Assembly (NCBI GenBank): GCA_008508345.1
Contig: QNGE01000127.1
Location: 133,176 to 197,175 of the forward strand
Reading direction: 5' to 3'
Source of the DNA: Paragonimus westermani
Taxonomy: Eukaryota; Platyhelminthes; Trematoda; Plagiorchiida; Troglotrematidae
DNA: 64,000 nucleotides
Numbering within the stretch: the stretch's first letter is position 1; each line of letters begins with the position of its first letter. The position numbers and the translations under genes were made by a program. Below are positions 22,129 through 33,620 of this stretch, piece by piece. The notes beneath the pieces were generated by a model that saw only the letters and a list, made by a program, of their open reading frames with translations, had not been told where the DNA came from and searched no databases.

Positions 22129-22633
22129 AAGCACAATCTTTATTGTCCAAATCGCCAGTCACATGCAACGCGCGCTCATTCGTTTATGAGTCATAATCCC
22201 AACGCACAACACCCCCCGGTTTCCGTTCACACGTCGTGTGCACTTCTGACCAGTTCGCGTGTGTGATCGGCGCCTTCTATCGTCGGTTTTCCGCTTGCTA
22301 TCCCTCGTCTGCTTGTCCGATTCCCTTGCGCGATGGCTCGCCCTGCTGCTCATGCCGACCGCCATCCACCCAATGTTGGTCTTGACGGTATTCCAACATC
22401 GTGTCGAGATGTTCCTCTAAATGTTGGAAAAACCACGCCTCCGATCTGGCCGTCTGTCGTATTTCGCCTGCCCTGCCTCGCCCGTTGGTCCGATTCAGTC
22501 GAGCGATGACTCATCCGGTCGCGCACGTTGCTCTTGATCCGATCGCAGCCGGCTTTGGAACGTAACTCCCCCGCGTTGAGGTGTTCGGCGGAGCGTTCGA
22601 AAACTCGCACCTCCGGCCTGACAATCCACCACA
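22129..22633 (-). repeat. 5' LTR of the Ty3/Gypsy element
   Basis: Direct repeat of 17689-18193 at an offset of 4440. It starts TGTGGTGG at 22633, the last base before the gap, so it appears complete but its outer flank is not sequenced. It should carry the promoter and polyadenylation signals; an AATAAA (in GACAATAAAGATTG) lies near its 3' end on the - strand. Confidence 0.9.
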
Positions 22634-23630
22634 NNNNNNNNNNNNNNNNNNNNNNNNNNNNNNNNNNNNNNNNNNNNNNNNNNNNNNNNNNNNNNNNNNN
22701 NNNNNNNNNNNNNNNNNNNNNNNNNNNNNNNNNNNNNNNNNNNNNNNNNNNNNNNNNNNNNNNNNNNNNNNNNNNNNNNNNNNNNNNNNNNNNNNNNNNN
22801 NNNNNNNNNNNNNNNNNNNNNNNNNNNNNNNNNNNNNNNNNNNNNNNNNNNNNNNNNNNNNNNNNNNNNNNNNNNNNNNNNNNNNNNNNNNNNNNNNNNN
22901 NNNNNNNNNNNNNNNNNNNNNNNNNNNNNNNNNNNNNNNNNNNNNNNNNNNNNNNNNNNNNNNNNNNNNNNNNNNNNNNNNNNNNNNNNNNNNNNNNNNN
23001 NNNNNNNNNNNNNNNNNNNNNNNNNNNNNNNNNNNNNNNNNNNNNNNNNNNNNNNNNNNNNNNNNNNNNNNNNNNNNNNNNNNNNNNNNNNNNNNNNNNN
23101 NNNNNNNNNNNNNNNNNNNNNNNNNNNNNNNNNNNNNNNNNNNNNNNNNNNNNNNNNNNNNNNNNNNNNNNNNNNNNNNNNNNNNNNNNNNNNNNNNNNN
23201 NNNNNNNNNNNNNNNNNNNNNNNNNNNNNNNNNNNNNNNNNNNNNNNNNNNNNNNNNNNNNNNNNNNNNNNNNNNNNNNNNNNNNNNNNNNNNNNNNNNN
23301 NNNNNNNNNNNNNNNNNNNNNNNNNNNNNNNNNNNNNNNNNNNNNNNNNNNNNNNNNNNNNNNNNNNNNNNNNNNNNNNNNNNNNNNNNNNNNNNNNNNN
23401 NNNNNNNNNNNNNNNNNNNNNNNNNNNNNNNNNNNNNNNNNNNNNNNNNNNNNNNNNNNNNNNNNNNNNNNNNNNNNNNNNNNNNNNNNNNNNNNNNNNN
23501 NNNNNNNNNNNNNNNNNNNNNNNNNNNNNNNNNNNNNNNNNNNNNNNNNNNNNNNNNNNNNNNNNNNNNNNNNNNNNNNNNNNNNNNNNNNNNNNNNNNN
23601 NNNNNNNNNNNNNNNNNNNNNNNNNNNNNN
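22634..23630. other. Assembly gap (997 N)
   Basis: Undetermined bases. It separates the 5' LTR of the Gypsy element from the right arm of inverted repeat B. Open frames spanning it are artefacts of N translation. Confidence 0.99.
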
Positions 23631-24665
23631 ACAAAGGTGGAGCATCGTTAGTTTACAAAAACAAAGCGAACTCTGCAGATGCATGCCGAACCGGAGCGAG
23701 AGCTACTCTCAAAGAGTGTGTGATGTGTGAGCTGTCAGGAGATGCCTCATGTACAAATCATGCGGAACGCATAGTCATGTAAAATGGCACAAAACAGCTA
23801 ATATGTGCAGTGATCATTACTGTCTGAATAATTAATCGGGATGCGGTATCTGGAAGATACTTGTGAAGCTTGGTTTATTGGGGACTAGTTAGGACGGATT
23901 GAGATTTTTGCAGTGTTACCACAAAGGTTTATATACACGGGGTGACGTATAATGTGTGTGGGATTGTTCTGTCAACCTTTTTGCTGGAAAAGAATTAGGG
24001 ATACGTGAAAACGTAAGACGGGTAAGTTTTGGGGAAATTATCCGATGAGTTAATTGGTGTAAGTCTGATTCAGCACCCCTAAAATCACCGGGTCAAGTTT
24101 ACTGGCAGAATTAAAAAAGTGCCTGGGTGATTTCGGGCGTTTTGCTGACAAGGACGACCGAAGAAAAGGAGAGTGCACAGCCAAATACTGTGGGGCTTGT
24201 AGCAGTTGGAATGGAGGAGTGAGGGATTTCCTCACGAACAAAAATAGCCTACGCAATTGGACATAACAAACGCACTTTATCGGACAGTGTCAAATTGCAC
24301 AACAAAGGTTGTGACAATTGTCTTTCCATTCTAAGTGGTTGCTGCATACCTACGCGTTAAAACAAAATTTGCATTGTAGAAACCGGTGTATATTTGTAAA
24401 GGCTTGATGTGGCGCAGCCAAGCCTGCACCGTTATTTTTTATTCGCATGATGGTTATGTGATGTTGCACGTGCCGCGCGCTCCCCGTCGACACTCCATCA
24501 TTGGTTTTGGTTATTTGTGCAACTAGTGTTCTAGTTATATGACTGTCCATTGACTTACTTAGTTGTTTCCGTTCGGCCATCAGAATTCGGCTCAATCAGA
24601 CGGCGTATGTAATTGACTTGGAAGCATGCTGTGTCCACGGAGACACTTTTATAGTTCTACATCCG
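23631..24665 (-). repeat. Inverted repeat B, right arm
   Basis: Reverse complement of 14992-16026, with no mismatch in the blocks compared. The arm begins exactly at the gap edge, so it probably continues into the gap. The duplicated pair of short frames (24595-24350 and 24256-24050, - strand) is the same as in the left arm and is not evidence of a gene. Confidence 0.9.
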
Positions 24666-25194
24666 ATGTAGTCGCGGGGACGCTTATTGATGCTGTAGCG
24701 ACGGAACTGTGCATGCGGTTACGCTGTGCAAGATAATTTGTTTTGCTCAACCTACCTGACAGAATACCCCTCTTTTCCATGAAAAGATCTTACTCAAATC
24801 CAGTTGGATGTAAGAACATGAGTGCTACTGTTTAAGACTTCGCAATAAGGTACAGCAGAATCACTGTCCATTGTTGCCACAGTTCGCAAGGCAACCATAG
24901 TTACTCAGAGCACTGGAAGAAGAAAATTATATGCCCCTGATAATGACGCGGCTGCGCGAGCATAGTCAGGGGACTTTCTCTCCGTTGTTTGGAGTAATCG
25001 GAAATATCAACGGCAAACCCAAAACACTCGAACAATGCTCTGAATCAACGGTAAGACCTGTAATGTGCATTCCAGAGAACAGTATTTCGGCTTTGCAATG
25101 TAAGGGTGAACCAAAGGAACTTTGCGAGCGTCATGAGTCTGGTTCTTAGAACCATATTCTACGAAACAACGCTTCACAGGTAAAACTGCACAAG
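24666..25194. other. No recognised feature
   Basis: Half a kilobase between inverted repeat B and the CR1-like fragment. No motif or repeat recognised. Confidence 0.4.
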
Positions 25195-26690
25195 TTGTTT
25201 TCCGCTGCTTCCAGGTCAACCTACTATTATACTAAGGATCACGGTTACCATCCATGCTCCAACATTTATCCGCCTACCCAAAATATGAGTGCTACTAGGA
25301 ACCAAGTTCCCAATATGTATACTCCGGCAGGTACGTCGTCACCGTATTATGTCAGCGACTCAAATGTCCACCAATCCGGTCCTTTTTTATTGCACCCCCC
25401 GATATTTCCTCAACCGCCAACTGACCCCCTCCCCCACTCCCACTCTGTCATCCTACCATAATGGAACTATTCCATTACTTCCTATTATGAAGTGAAACGT
25501 TTACAACGTCCACTTGAATATGAGCAGAAACTTGGTACATTCCTTAGATGAGGCCACTCCATTTGGTATTTCGCAACCCATAGCTCCATCTGTCATGAAG
25601 TTATTTGGCAGTTCATCTGCTGTATCTAACAAAACAATTTCGTAAGTTTATTAATAGTGAACGCAAGATCCTTGGTTGGTAAGATGCACATTTCCAAACC
25701 CTTTGTTTTTTATCTAATCCCCACATCATTCTCGTAACTGAGACGTGGTGCTCTCCTGACACCCCAGATAACCAGATGAGCATCGTAAGATACCACATGT
25801 TTCGTAGGGGTCGCCTCACAGGAAGATGAGGTGGATGCATCATTTACCTGAAGGCCCTGCTTTCCGCAGTAACACTTGATGAGCCTATTCGCCATAAACT
25901 CGAGGACTCGTTGTGATTAGTGGTTTCTATTGGTTCTCGCAAGCTACTTATAGGATGCATGTGCAGACCGCCTAATGCTGCAAACAATGATTCGACTGAC
26001 CTTATGGAGTTAACAAATCATGTGCCCAACATGCCCTCTGAACACAAACTAATAGGCGGTGACTTAAACATGCCTAATATCTCCTGGACCTCATTATCTG
26101 CTCCAGCAAAACAGACCAAATTTCTTTCATGCATTCAGCTGAATGGTTGAAACCATCATGTCCTAAAGCCCACCAGAAAGAGGCATATTTTGGATCTTAT
26201 ATGTACCATGGGCGTTTCGTCTGTGGTGATATCTGTTCTGCAACAATTTCCAGGAGGCGACCACAATGTCGTCAAATGTCTGTTTGATTTCAATATGGCC
26301 ACCATACCGACAGTTGTATTCTACCGTCCGATCAAATTCATTGATTGGAATGCCTTCTCCCAACAAATATCCTTGAATTGGAATACCTTCTTTCACACAT
26401 CGGACCCAAGCATAGTGACCGGAGATTTTATCAGACATCTAACGTTTTGCATCGACGTGTTGGCCCCCATTAAATCAAAACCTGTCGGCTTGCATGTACA
26501 AAATGAAATCCTTACTGCGAAAGAGACTGACAGGCTTAAAATGCTCAAGTTGAGGAACAGAAGAACACGACACTTTTCCCTGGTGATGCAAATGAGCAAA
26601 ACGATTGGACACAAAACGCTAGACGCGACGCCGTCATATAGACGAAGAGAACTGCGTAGTGAGCAGAGAGGCATGAAATTAGTGTAAATG
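25195..26690 (+). pseudogene. CR1-like LINE endonuclease fragment
   Basis: In mixed + frames the relic reads a Pro/Tyr-rich leader, then INSERKILG/NARSLVGK near 25640-25680. Next come VTETWCSPDTPDNQM (25730-25790) and RLLIGCMCRPPNA (near 25940-25980). The active-site strand GGDLNMPNISW follows at 26060-26090, then RHILDLICT and a GGDHNVVKC block where GSDHKVV is usual (near 26245-26275). Motif order matches the AP-like endonuclease of CR1-clade elements (SR1-like in schistosomes). The Ser of the SDH triplet is Gly. Stops are frequent before 25920; 26190-26687 is open. The RT is missing or unrecognisable downstream. Confidence 0.75.
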
Positions 26691-27569
26691 ATGGGACAGA
26701 GAAATTCTATGAAGTTCCAGAAATCAACTCATCATTTCCCGAATGAATCCCAAGTGCATAGGAAAATGCCACAACAAATAGTAGATAGGGTTATATGTCC
26801 CAATAATCATAGCAAATAGTAATGTCGCATGAAGTCTTCGCCAAAAAATCCGCATACACATTGTCTGTCATATTAAATGTTATAACCCCACATTTTCTCA
26901 TTTCATGTGTGAAATTACGTTCTCTTTCCCGATCCCCATATTATTCGTTGAGCGAGAAAATTTCTCTACCACGGATGGACGCACGGAACTTCGTCCCAGC
27001 CGAACGGTTCGTGAGATGTTCAAATTCTTAACGTTTTCGAGCAATCGACAAAATCCTGCGTTCAATTCAGCCTAATCGGTCGCTGGACTTTGGGATTTTT
27101 GCCCTGACATTTCTCCGGGCACCAGTTTTATCCATTAATGACGAAACACCTCAAAGGTGCGTTTGGGCCTTCTTTCAGGAGTGACCTGGAAGTATTTAAA
27201 AAATTGTCCCTCCCAACTCTGTAAATGGTAAATTAGTGTAACATCTTATTTTTGGGGACAGAATATGTGAATCGAGTGAACTATCTCCTTCCATGTTGCG
27301 TTCGTCAAAGTTCCATAAACTACAGTCAGTTGCCTTTTGACAACGTCCTTCTTGAAGGCCAGCTTCACGATTGTGCTACTGTTTAATTATTCATTTTTGT
27401 TTCCTTCGTAAATATCTGCAGTGATCGCGCGTAACCCAGCGTGCTTCTCACATATGCGTCGGGAAATATATTTCATTATTATTATTATCATTATTTCCTA
27501 GGATTAATCTTTCGTTCAATTCGTACGTTACATGTCTGTCATCTTCAAGCGCATTCATTGATAGTGAGC
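26691..27569. other. Tail of the CR1-like relic, then unassigned sequence
   Basis: Weak continuation of the CR1 frame to about 26760 is possible. The remainder has no domain that I recognise, only a short ATT-rich simple stretch near 27470-27500. Confidence 0.3.
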
Positions 27570-27965
27570 ATTCGTCACCTCAAATATTCTGGCACACAAT
27601 TAACCTGGCCACAATTACCTGCCCATTATGAAGTGCAAAAGGAAGTGGCCCCGAAAGAATGGACAATAATCTCGTGCTTGTCTGGTTAGCCAGACATTGC
27701 TTTATTACTAAACCAAGAAAACTCACGGCACACCGGTCTCTTTCGGGAACCTTCATTTGTAAAAATTTTTTCTCTATGTCTGCGGACAAGGCTATCAAGC
27801 CCTTTGGGAGCGGTACCAATACACCCATTGGGCTATTCGTAAGGACTGGTCCTTACAGCGTGATTTTTTTCACAGTGGTGCCTTTGTATTCCCCCGGTCA
27901 GCCAAATACTATCTGCACCTTCTCAGGCTTCTTCGGATTCAGCACCAGCTGATGGGGGTAAGTAT
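27570..27965 (-). pseudogene. BEL/Pao reverse transcriptase fragment
   Basis: On the - strand PEKVQIVFG leads into GVLVPLPKGLIALSADIEKK, then FLQMKVPERDR and, in a neighbouring frame, IVHSFGATSF. This is the Pao RT opening: the motif A strand ALSADIE, MFHQV.VPE.D, then FGATSSP. Motif A Asp is kept. The copy stops before motif C. A frameshift follows the KVPERDR block. Confidence 0.8.
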
Positions 27966-28373
27966 CACTGGCGGCGGGTCTTCTTCTCACCGATTTCAAT
28001 CCTCAGTACATAAACTTTGGTCACGTGTCTTAATGATATTGTTATATTTACGTGCCAATTGATTATTACGGGAAAGGCTCCCACCCAGAAAATCTGAACA
28101 TACCCGAGCCAACCATCAGTTATCAAGAAAGGCACACACTGTCAAAATGCCACGGCAAGCCACTCCGGTACCGTCCGTCTTTGAGCGTGGCAGTGGACCG
28201 TACAACACGTTCAGCTCGTTCATAATCACATGAGCTAACCAGCTATTGGATAATCAGCGCTCGACAAACTGTAGGGCGAGTATTCGCTAAACCAATTATT
28301 CTAGCGCAGCACCCCTTAAACAATGAAATCCGGACTTTCTGTTTGTTGAGATCGACATGAAGCCTCTCAAGGA

Positions 28374-28860
28374 TCAACCCAGGATGGTTTTCACAGCGCA
28401 TTGCTGACACCTACCTCCTGCTCGCTGATCTACTACCGTATGTACTCCCAGCACGTCGCAGCCTATCAGTAACCCGACCTTATCTTCCTCCAGCAAGATG
28501 ATGGGCAGATCGGCCAGGTAAGGCCAACGTTGAACGTCATCCTCGAATATGGATTCTGCCCGTTTAACCAAAATACCCCTGATAGTAAAGGACATGTCGA
28601 CTCTGACCCTACCTCCATCATCCAACTAATCAACTTTAAAACTGGGCTCTTGACATTCAATAACATCAGTCTTATTTAATGTATGGGTGCTGAGCGTTGG
28701 TTTGCTTGTTGGTAGCCCTAATTGCTCAGCTAGAGTTTCATCTATGTGTGTGGTATCGGACCCGTTATATAAAGTCTCGATCCTCCCGAATGCCATAGTT
28801 AATCTGACAGGCACGAAACCGAGACGATTCCCTTTCATGCAAAGAGGGGGCTCCACAGGT
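28374..28860 (-). pseudogene. BEL/Pao aspartic protease
   Basis: The - frame 28856-28626 contains TLYNGSDTTHIDE and then LAEQLGLPTSKPTLS. In intact Pao elements this strand is LLD-[ES]-GSDTTLID. Here Asp is Tyr, so the catalytic acid is lost. The next frame (28625-28374) continues with PIILLEEDKVGLLIGCDV, the second half of the fold with its L-I-G hinge. A decayed linker towards the RT fills 28373-27966. Confidence 0.75.
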
Positions 28861-29790
28861 GGACTCCTTTACTTCGAGTTCAGTATCAGGAGGCGCCGGG
28901 TCTAGGTGCATCAGAGGCCGTGAACACTGTGTACGGATTCTGCGGTATTCGGCTGTGTGGTTCAAAAGCGTACAAATGGAGCATAGCTCACAGCTTCTTA
29001 GAACCTCGAGTCATTCTCCACAGGATATACTTCCAAATCGCCGGTATGTCTGCGAATCAAAATTGTCACTACATACTGCGCATTGGTGTGACTTATTTGT
29101 AATGTTGGTGACGGTTGAAACACGGGGTGTTCTCTCAGAATCCTTGCAAATGGGCACAGTCTCATTTCCGCCGATGCAGCCCCGGACTGAACGGGATATT
29201 AGCTGGCCACACAGTTTACTAGAAATCGAGGTTGGCCTCGCTGTAAACTCACGAAAGTCGTTGGAAGAAGGATCCCGACCAGTGCTCATGACAAAACCAG
29301 CTATCTCTGTCCACTCCACTTGCACCGGGTGAGGAAGCTTATCTACGGTATGCAGAAGTTTGGTGGTGTAACCTAATTTGGATGAACGGTTCGGGTGGGA
29401 CAAAATCATTCATCTGAGTGGATAGACGTTGAAGACACTTAGTGTCTCCTACGGCAATCCTCAGGCTGTTAAACACGTCCTTGGTGACTGCCTGAATAAT
29501 TTTATGAGGCCTTCCAGATCGTCGCCCCAATAGTTCGGTTGTCTGTGAAAATCCTACTTCGCTAGGCAGCAATACCAAATGTTCGCTGACTGCTTTAGCT
29601 CGACCACTACAATAGTAAATCAGTTAGGACAGCTTCTGTTTTTCGTCATTTAATCTGATGGCCACGCTAAGCTCAGAATTTTGCATGGAGCTATGGTGCT
29701 TCAAGGGAGACCCTTCAAAGGGTTTTAGTTCGATTTTGTCAGGTCTACCCTGATAACTGAAATACGCATTTAATGTTCCATAGGACTCCC
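28861..29790 (-). pseudogene. BEL/Pao gag
   Basis: Starting near 29780 the frame reads IELKPFEGSPLKHHSSM (the DGDP-like gag opening), then LIYYCSGRAKAV, RSGRPHKIIQAVTKDVF and VGDTKCLQRLSTQMNDF. A second frame (29409-29011) follows with VQVEWTEIAGFV and a Cys-rich region (HQCAVCS...) that is probably the zinc knuckle array. Stops and at least two frameshifts break it. Together with the protease and RT fragments this forms one - strand Pao relic of at least 2.2 kb. Confidence 0.7.
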
Positions 29791-31899
29791 TTAGAACTCA
29801 CAAGTATGGGGTCTATATGACGATCTGGACGGAAGGACATTTGCATCCATCCTTTCCGATGGCTCAACAGTCCTGCGAAACACGGACCTTTACTTAAACC
29901 TCTTGCGAAATTCTGGTTGTGCCTTTATAAACTTTAGCTCCTCTTGTGTAGACTCACTCCTTCACCGAGACTGTAGCCAATCGTCAAATGTCGCTCAAGT
30001 GAACAACGAGTTACAGCTGGGGCAAGATTAGGAAGTTTGGATACTCACTCCGTGTTCTGTGGTGGGGCTGCTACTGTCCCTACAGCTATCCCTGGTCATA
30101 ATCAATGCTTGGCTCTGAGCCCCCTAGCGTACCAAAATTATTTGAAAAAAAAAAACAGAAAACTAATTCTATCTAGACACGTCTCTGTATGGATTGAGGG
30201 AATCCTTTGAAAAAAATGCAGAGTCAAGAGATGAACTGAGGCAGAGATAATGGAAACAGTTGAAGGTGTTTTGATGTCGCCATCAATGCGGCCACCTGAG
30301 GATCAGCGCTTGGTTGTTGGAGGTGAGGAATAGGACTAGTTTTAGCAGAGAGAGACGGAGTAGGTGGGCTCAGCTGTGCGGTTGTGCTTGGGAAATCTTC
30401 GATGGCGTGGTAGTCAGAAAAGCCTCCTCTACAACACGCGCTTCAAATCCGATCCGTTCAGCCATTATACATAAGAGCCGATAGCCTTCAACAAGCTGGT
30501 GGATAGACTCAGGCTTCATCAACGCGTATACACCAAACATTGTAAGTGCCGAATATCCAGTGGTTGTTCGAGCAGCGCTCAATATACTCGCAATGTCCAT
30601 CGATAAGTTGGATCCAGGATAGTCGCGTGTGTAAGCAACGAGTGTTTATAAATTCTGAGCCTGCCAAGCAACCGATTCGGATCCAAAAGGGAAGAGGTTC
30701 GTATTGGTAAGTTTCTTATTAATAAGGTGCTAATGATCAGGAAAATTACGGTAAAGTAAGTACAAGAAGATGACGACAAGCCTCGATAATGAATCCACCA
30801 CATACACAAGTTCCGAGGTAAACGGTTCATGTAATTATGGTCAAACGCAAATGAGCAGTCGTGTCAGTTGTTGCAAAACAGGCTCGTAATCGTTACCAAT
30901 AAGAATTCCAATGTGAGAAGACGAGCCAACGATGAGGGAAAAAATAAGGACGAGGAAGGTGGTCATCACCCTTCTATAAACTCATGACATTCATCAAACA
31001 CTTAACGCAAGCAGCTGCTACAACACAGGCGACGGCAGTGTATGTCGATTCTCCTATGTCAACCTAACCCCATTAGTTAATTCCTGCCGCTGCCCTTCAC
31101 CGTCATGTAAGAGTCTAGTCCGCTTAACCAGGCAATATGAAAATTCTGTGTTACAGCGCAGCGGTAAATTCGAGGTAATCTCATCTAACATGTTGAGTTT
31201 AGCATACATTAAGATACCTGACGGGGGACTGATATACAGTTAGCAACAGCCTCTCTGGCTAACACCATGGTGACACTACCGCTGAATCTTCCTCTAACAA
31301 TTCAATTTCACACCGGGATACGCGTAATCTAGCTATCCAATAAATGGTCTTCTCATTGTCCGACAATAGAGAACGTTATTTATCCTCGAAACAGGTGGTC
31401 AGAATGCGGTCGTAAAAACTGAACTTAACGCGATATCAATCGAATAAATGCAAAAGAAAACCGAGTATCCCACCTAGAGCTCCCACACAATCAGCTGAAC
31501 AACTAGGGGCTGCGCAGAAGTGGAGGACGATAGAACGGAACTGATTTCAGATGAACAAAGGTTTACTGGTTGGGTCGGATCAGAAGAAGTGTTAGAAGAT
31601 CGACGGACAGTAGAAGTGACAAATTAGTGAGGGGGGAATATAGAAGGGAAATGTCTAACTTTGGTATTTAGGATTCAACATGGCTCAGATCAGATAAGAG
31701 AAACGATAGCAGTGATTGAATTAAAAATGAAGATGGATAAGTTCACTAGTTTGAGGAAGATGAAGTGTGGCGCGACCTACCAACACTAACTAAACCAGGC
31801 TCAGCAATCTTCAATTGTGGAACATCTCCTAATAACCTCTGCTCTGAGCGCCGAAAAATGGTTGGTTCAACAAGCTCTAGGAGCCTGTGCGAACAGGGC
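29791..31899. other. Possible 5' part of the Pao relic, then unassigned
   Basis: A 76-codon - frame at 30600-30370 could be the start of the Pao element but has no motif I can name. The rest, to 31.9 kb, has no recognisable coding sequence. No LTR pair was found. Confidence 0.3.
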
Positions 31900-32900
31900 T
31901 GATAGATTTGGTAGATGATTCTATACTTTTTGCTCTATCAGTAGTAGCCTGAACTAATGCTACCTCTTACAAAGCCATCTGAAACCCTTACCGTTATCTG
32001 GCATGCGCATACTTTGTCACGAGGAGATACCTCGGTGAGAATAATACATTGCCAAGCATCGGTGGTGGCTCTTTTCTGAAGAGGGACCTTAACACTTGCT
32101 TGAAGATCACATGGAAACTTCAAGCACTTGAGGGCGCTCTGTAGCTGGGACGCATGTTCACACCACTGCCTGCTGGAAACCACACAACATAAGCCGTGTG
32201 CCTGTCTCCGGCCTTGGTGTAACGATTAAGCGATGTCATCTCATTTTTGATCAGGCCCATTTTTGGGAAAAACGACAGCGAATCACTAGGACAATGAACC
32301 CGGGGGTTACCTGAATTGTTCTAGAGGCATCGTTGACGATTGGCTCAAATCCCACCATGTAGGTGAGAAGTGACGTAACGGTTTTTTTGAAACTATCAAG
32401 TGCTTCTATCGAGGGGCGGAGTTTTCTGGCACGATTCGGAATGGAGCGGCGAAAAAAGTTGACAAACCCGAGGAAGCGACGATGCTGTTCCGTAGAAGAC
32501 GCCAGCAGAAAATAGGTGAGCTGATTTTCTCATGTAAAGGTACTATACCTGAATGACTAGTACGGTGTCTGAGGAAATTCGGTGTTGAGACGCTGAAGAC
32601 GCGTTTGTCTCAACACCGTAGTTTTGAAATAGTCACAAACTTCGCGAAAGTGTACTCAATGTCCCGCCATGGGTCCACTGACAATTACCACACATTCCAG
32701 ATAGCATACTCAAAATAACTTCCAAGCAACACTTCGTCACTGAAACGCTGGAACGTCTGTGGAGCGTTATGTAATCTGAATGGCACTCGGAGAAGTTCGT
32801 TTAGCGCGGAAGTCGTGGGGGCCGCTGTTTTCGAAACAACTTCCGACGCCATTTGAATGTGGTGATACGGTAGGACAAGGTTCAATTTAGTAATCACGTG
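31900..32900 (-). pseudogene. CsRn1-like Ty3/Gypsy RT and connection
   Basis: At 32897-32685 the - frame has ITKLNLVLPYHHI (the motif A region KLDLVRAYHQI, with Asp replaced by Asn), then PFRLHNAPQTFQRFSDEVLLG (motif B, FGL.NA.QTFQR). Motif C has decayed to YAIWNVW. Further on, FLGFVNFFRRSIPNRA and LRPSIEALDSFKK in other frames match the connection to RNase H. Downstream frames near 32180-31940 are weaker. Catalytic Asp residues of both motifs are missing. Confidence 0.75.
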
Positions 32901-33620
32901 AAATGCTGAGGGTGCGCTACTAGATATTCATCCGGGATTTTTGCTTTCTTTGAAGTGCTGTGGTGGCTACATGGTTTCCAGTCGCCATGAAACGTTTTGG
33001 GCAGAGATGACCAGCTGCTGCCTGAGGGCTGGATGTTGTCTAATCATAAAATATGTATAAATCCAGCCCGCAATATCTGGGGTTCTGTGCTATCAAGCCG
33101 GTGTGGTCACGTATGCATGGGTGATACTTTTTCATGGTGTTATGCTGGGTGATATGCGTGAGTGGTTAGGAGAAGACAAGTATCTTCTACAAGTTGATGA
33201 ATCTCATTCAAAAGTGGGCGGAATTCATTGGTTGTTCCCGTAGTAGCCAGACGTCCACCAAACAAATTCATTTCGACTTGGTGTTTTTGAATAAAGGGGG
33301 AAGTGATGCTGCCGACCGGTCTGTGAATTTTAACCTCAATCGAGAGCCCAAAATGATGCACGAAATTTCCCCAATGATAGGCTTTTCCACCTTAACAAGG
33401 AAGGATTATCATCTGAACCGTCCCGCCTGGCAAAGATAGGATTGCAACATTTTCCGGCGTAAACGCTAATGCGGCTCCGATTAGCAGTGCTGAGCGCGTA
33501 GATCATCGGTTCAGTGGAGTGGCCTGGTGGACATCGGATGACGTTGACCGAGGTGGACACTAAAAACGGTGCCGGAATGTTTACCGTCTCACGTAAAATA
33601 GGGGGCTAGGCAGCGCCTTA
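32901..33620 (-). pseudogene. CsRn1-like protease region
   Basis: The frame at 33560-33336 reads STSVNVIRCPPG where intact members have DTGA-x-VSVIPP. ALSTANRSRI and FARRDGS follow, matching the second strands of this clade's protease. The catalytic Asp-Thr-Gly is not in frame. A frameshifted remainder leads to the RT at 32900. Confidence 0.6.

Larger units (their letters stand above)
17689..22633 (-). mobile_element. Full-length, disabled Ty3/Gypsy LTR retrotransposon
   Basis: 4945 bp on the - strand. Order 5' to 3' is LTR (22633-22129), primer-binding site, gag, protease, RT, RNase H, integrase, polypurine tract, LTR (18193-17689). Integrase after RNase H defines Ty3/Gypsy rather than Copia. 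No chromodomain or envelope frame was seen. The LTRs differ at 5 positions in 505. The interior has several frameshifts, three TAG and one TGA stop, and a 132-bp insertion. It sits against a truncated + strand CsRn1-like element on one side and an assembly gap on the other, so no target-site duplication can be checked. Confidence 0.9.

Noticed and set aside
22350..23730. Very long open frames of 350-440 codons across the gap
   Set aside because: They consist almost wholly of N translated as X, so they are artefacts of the assembly gap.
22634..24665. CRISPR-like or tandem arrays, bacterial operons, attachment sites
   Set aside because: Nothing in the window shows regularly spaced repeats or prokaryotic gene organisation. 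The large repeats are inverted pairs and LTRs.
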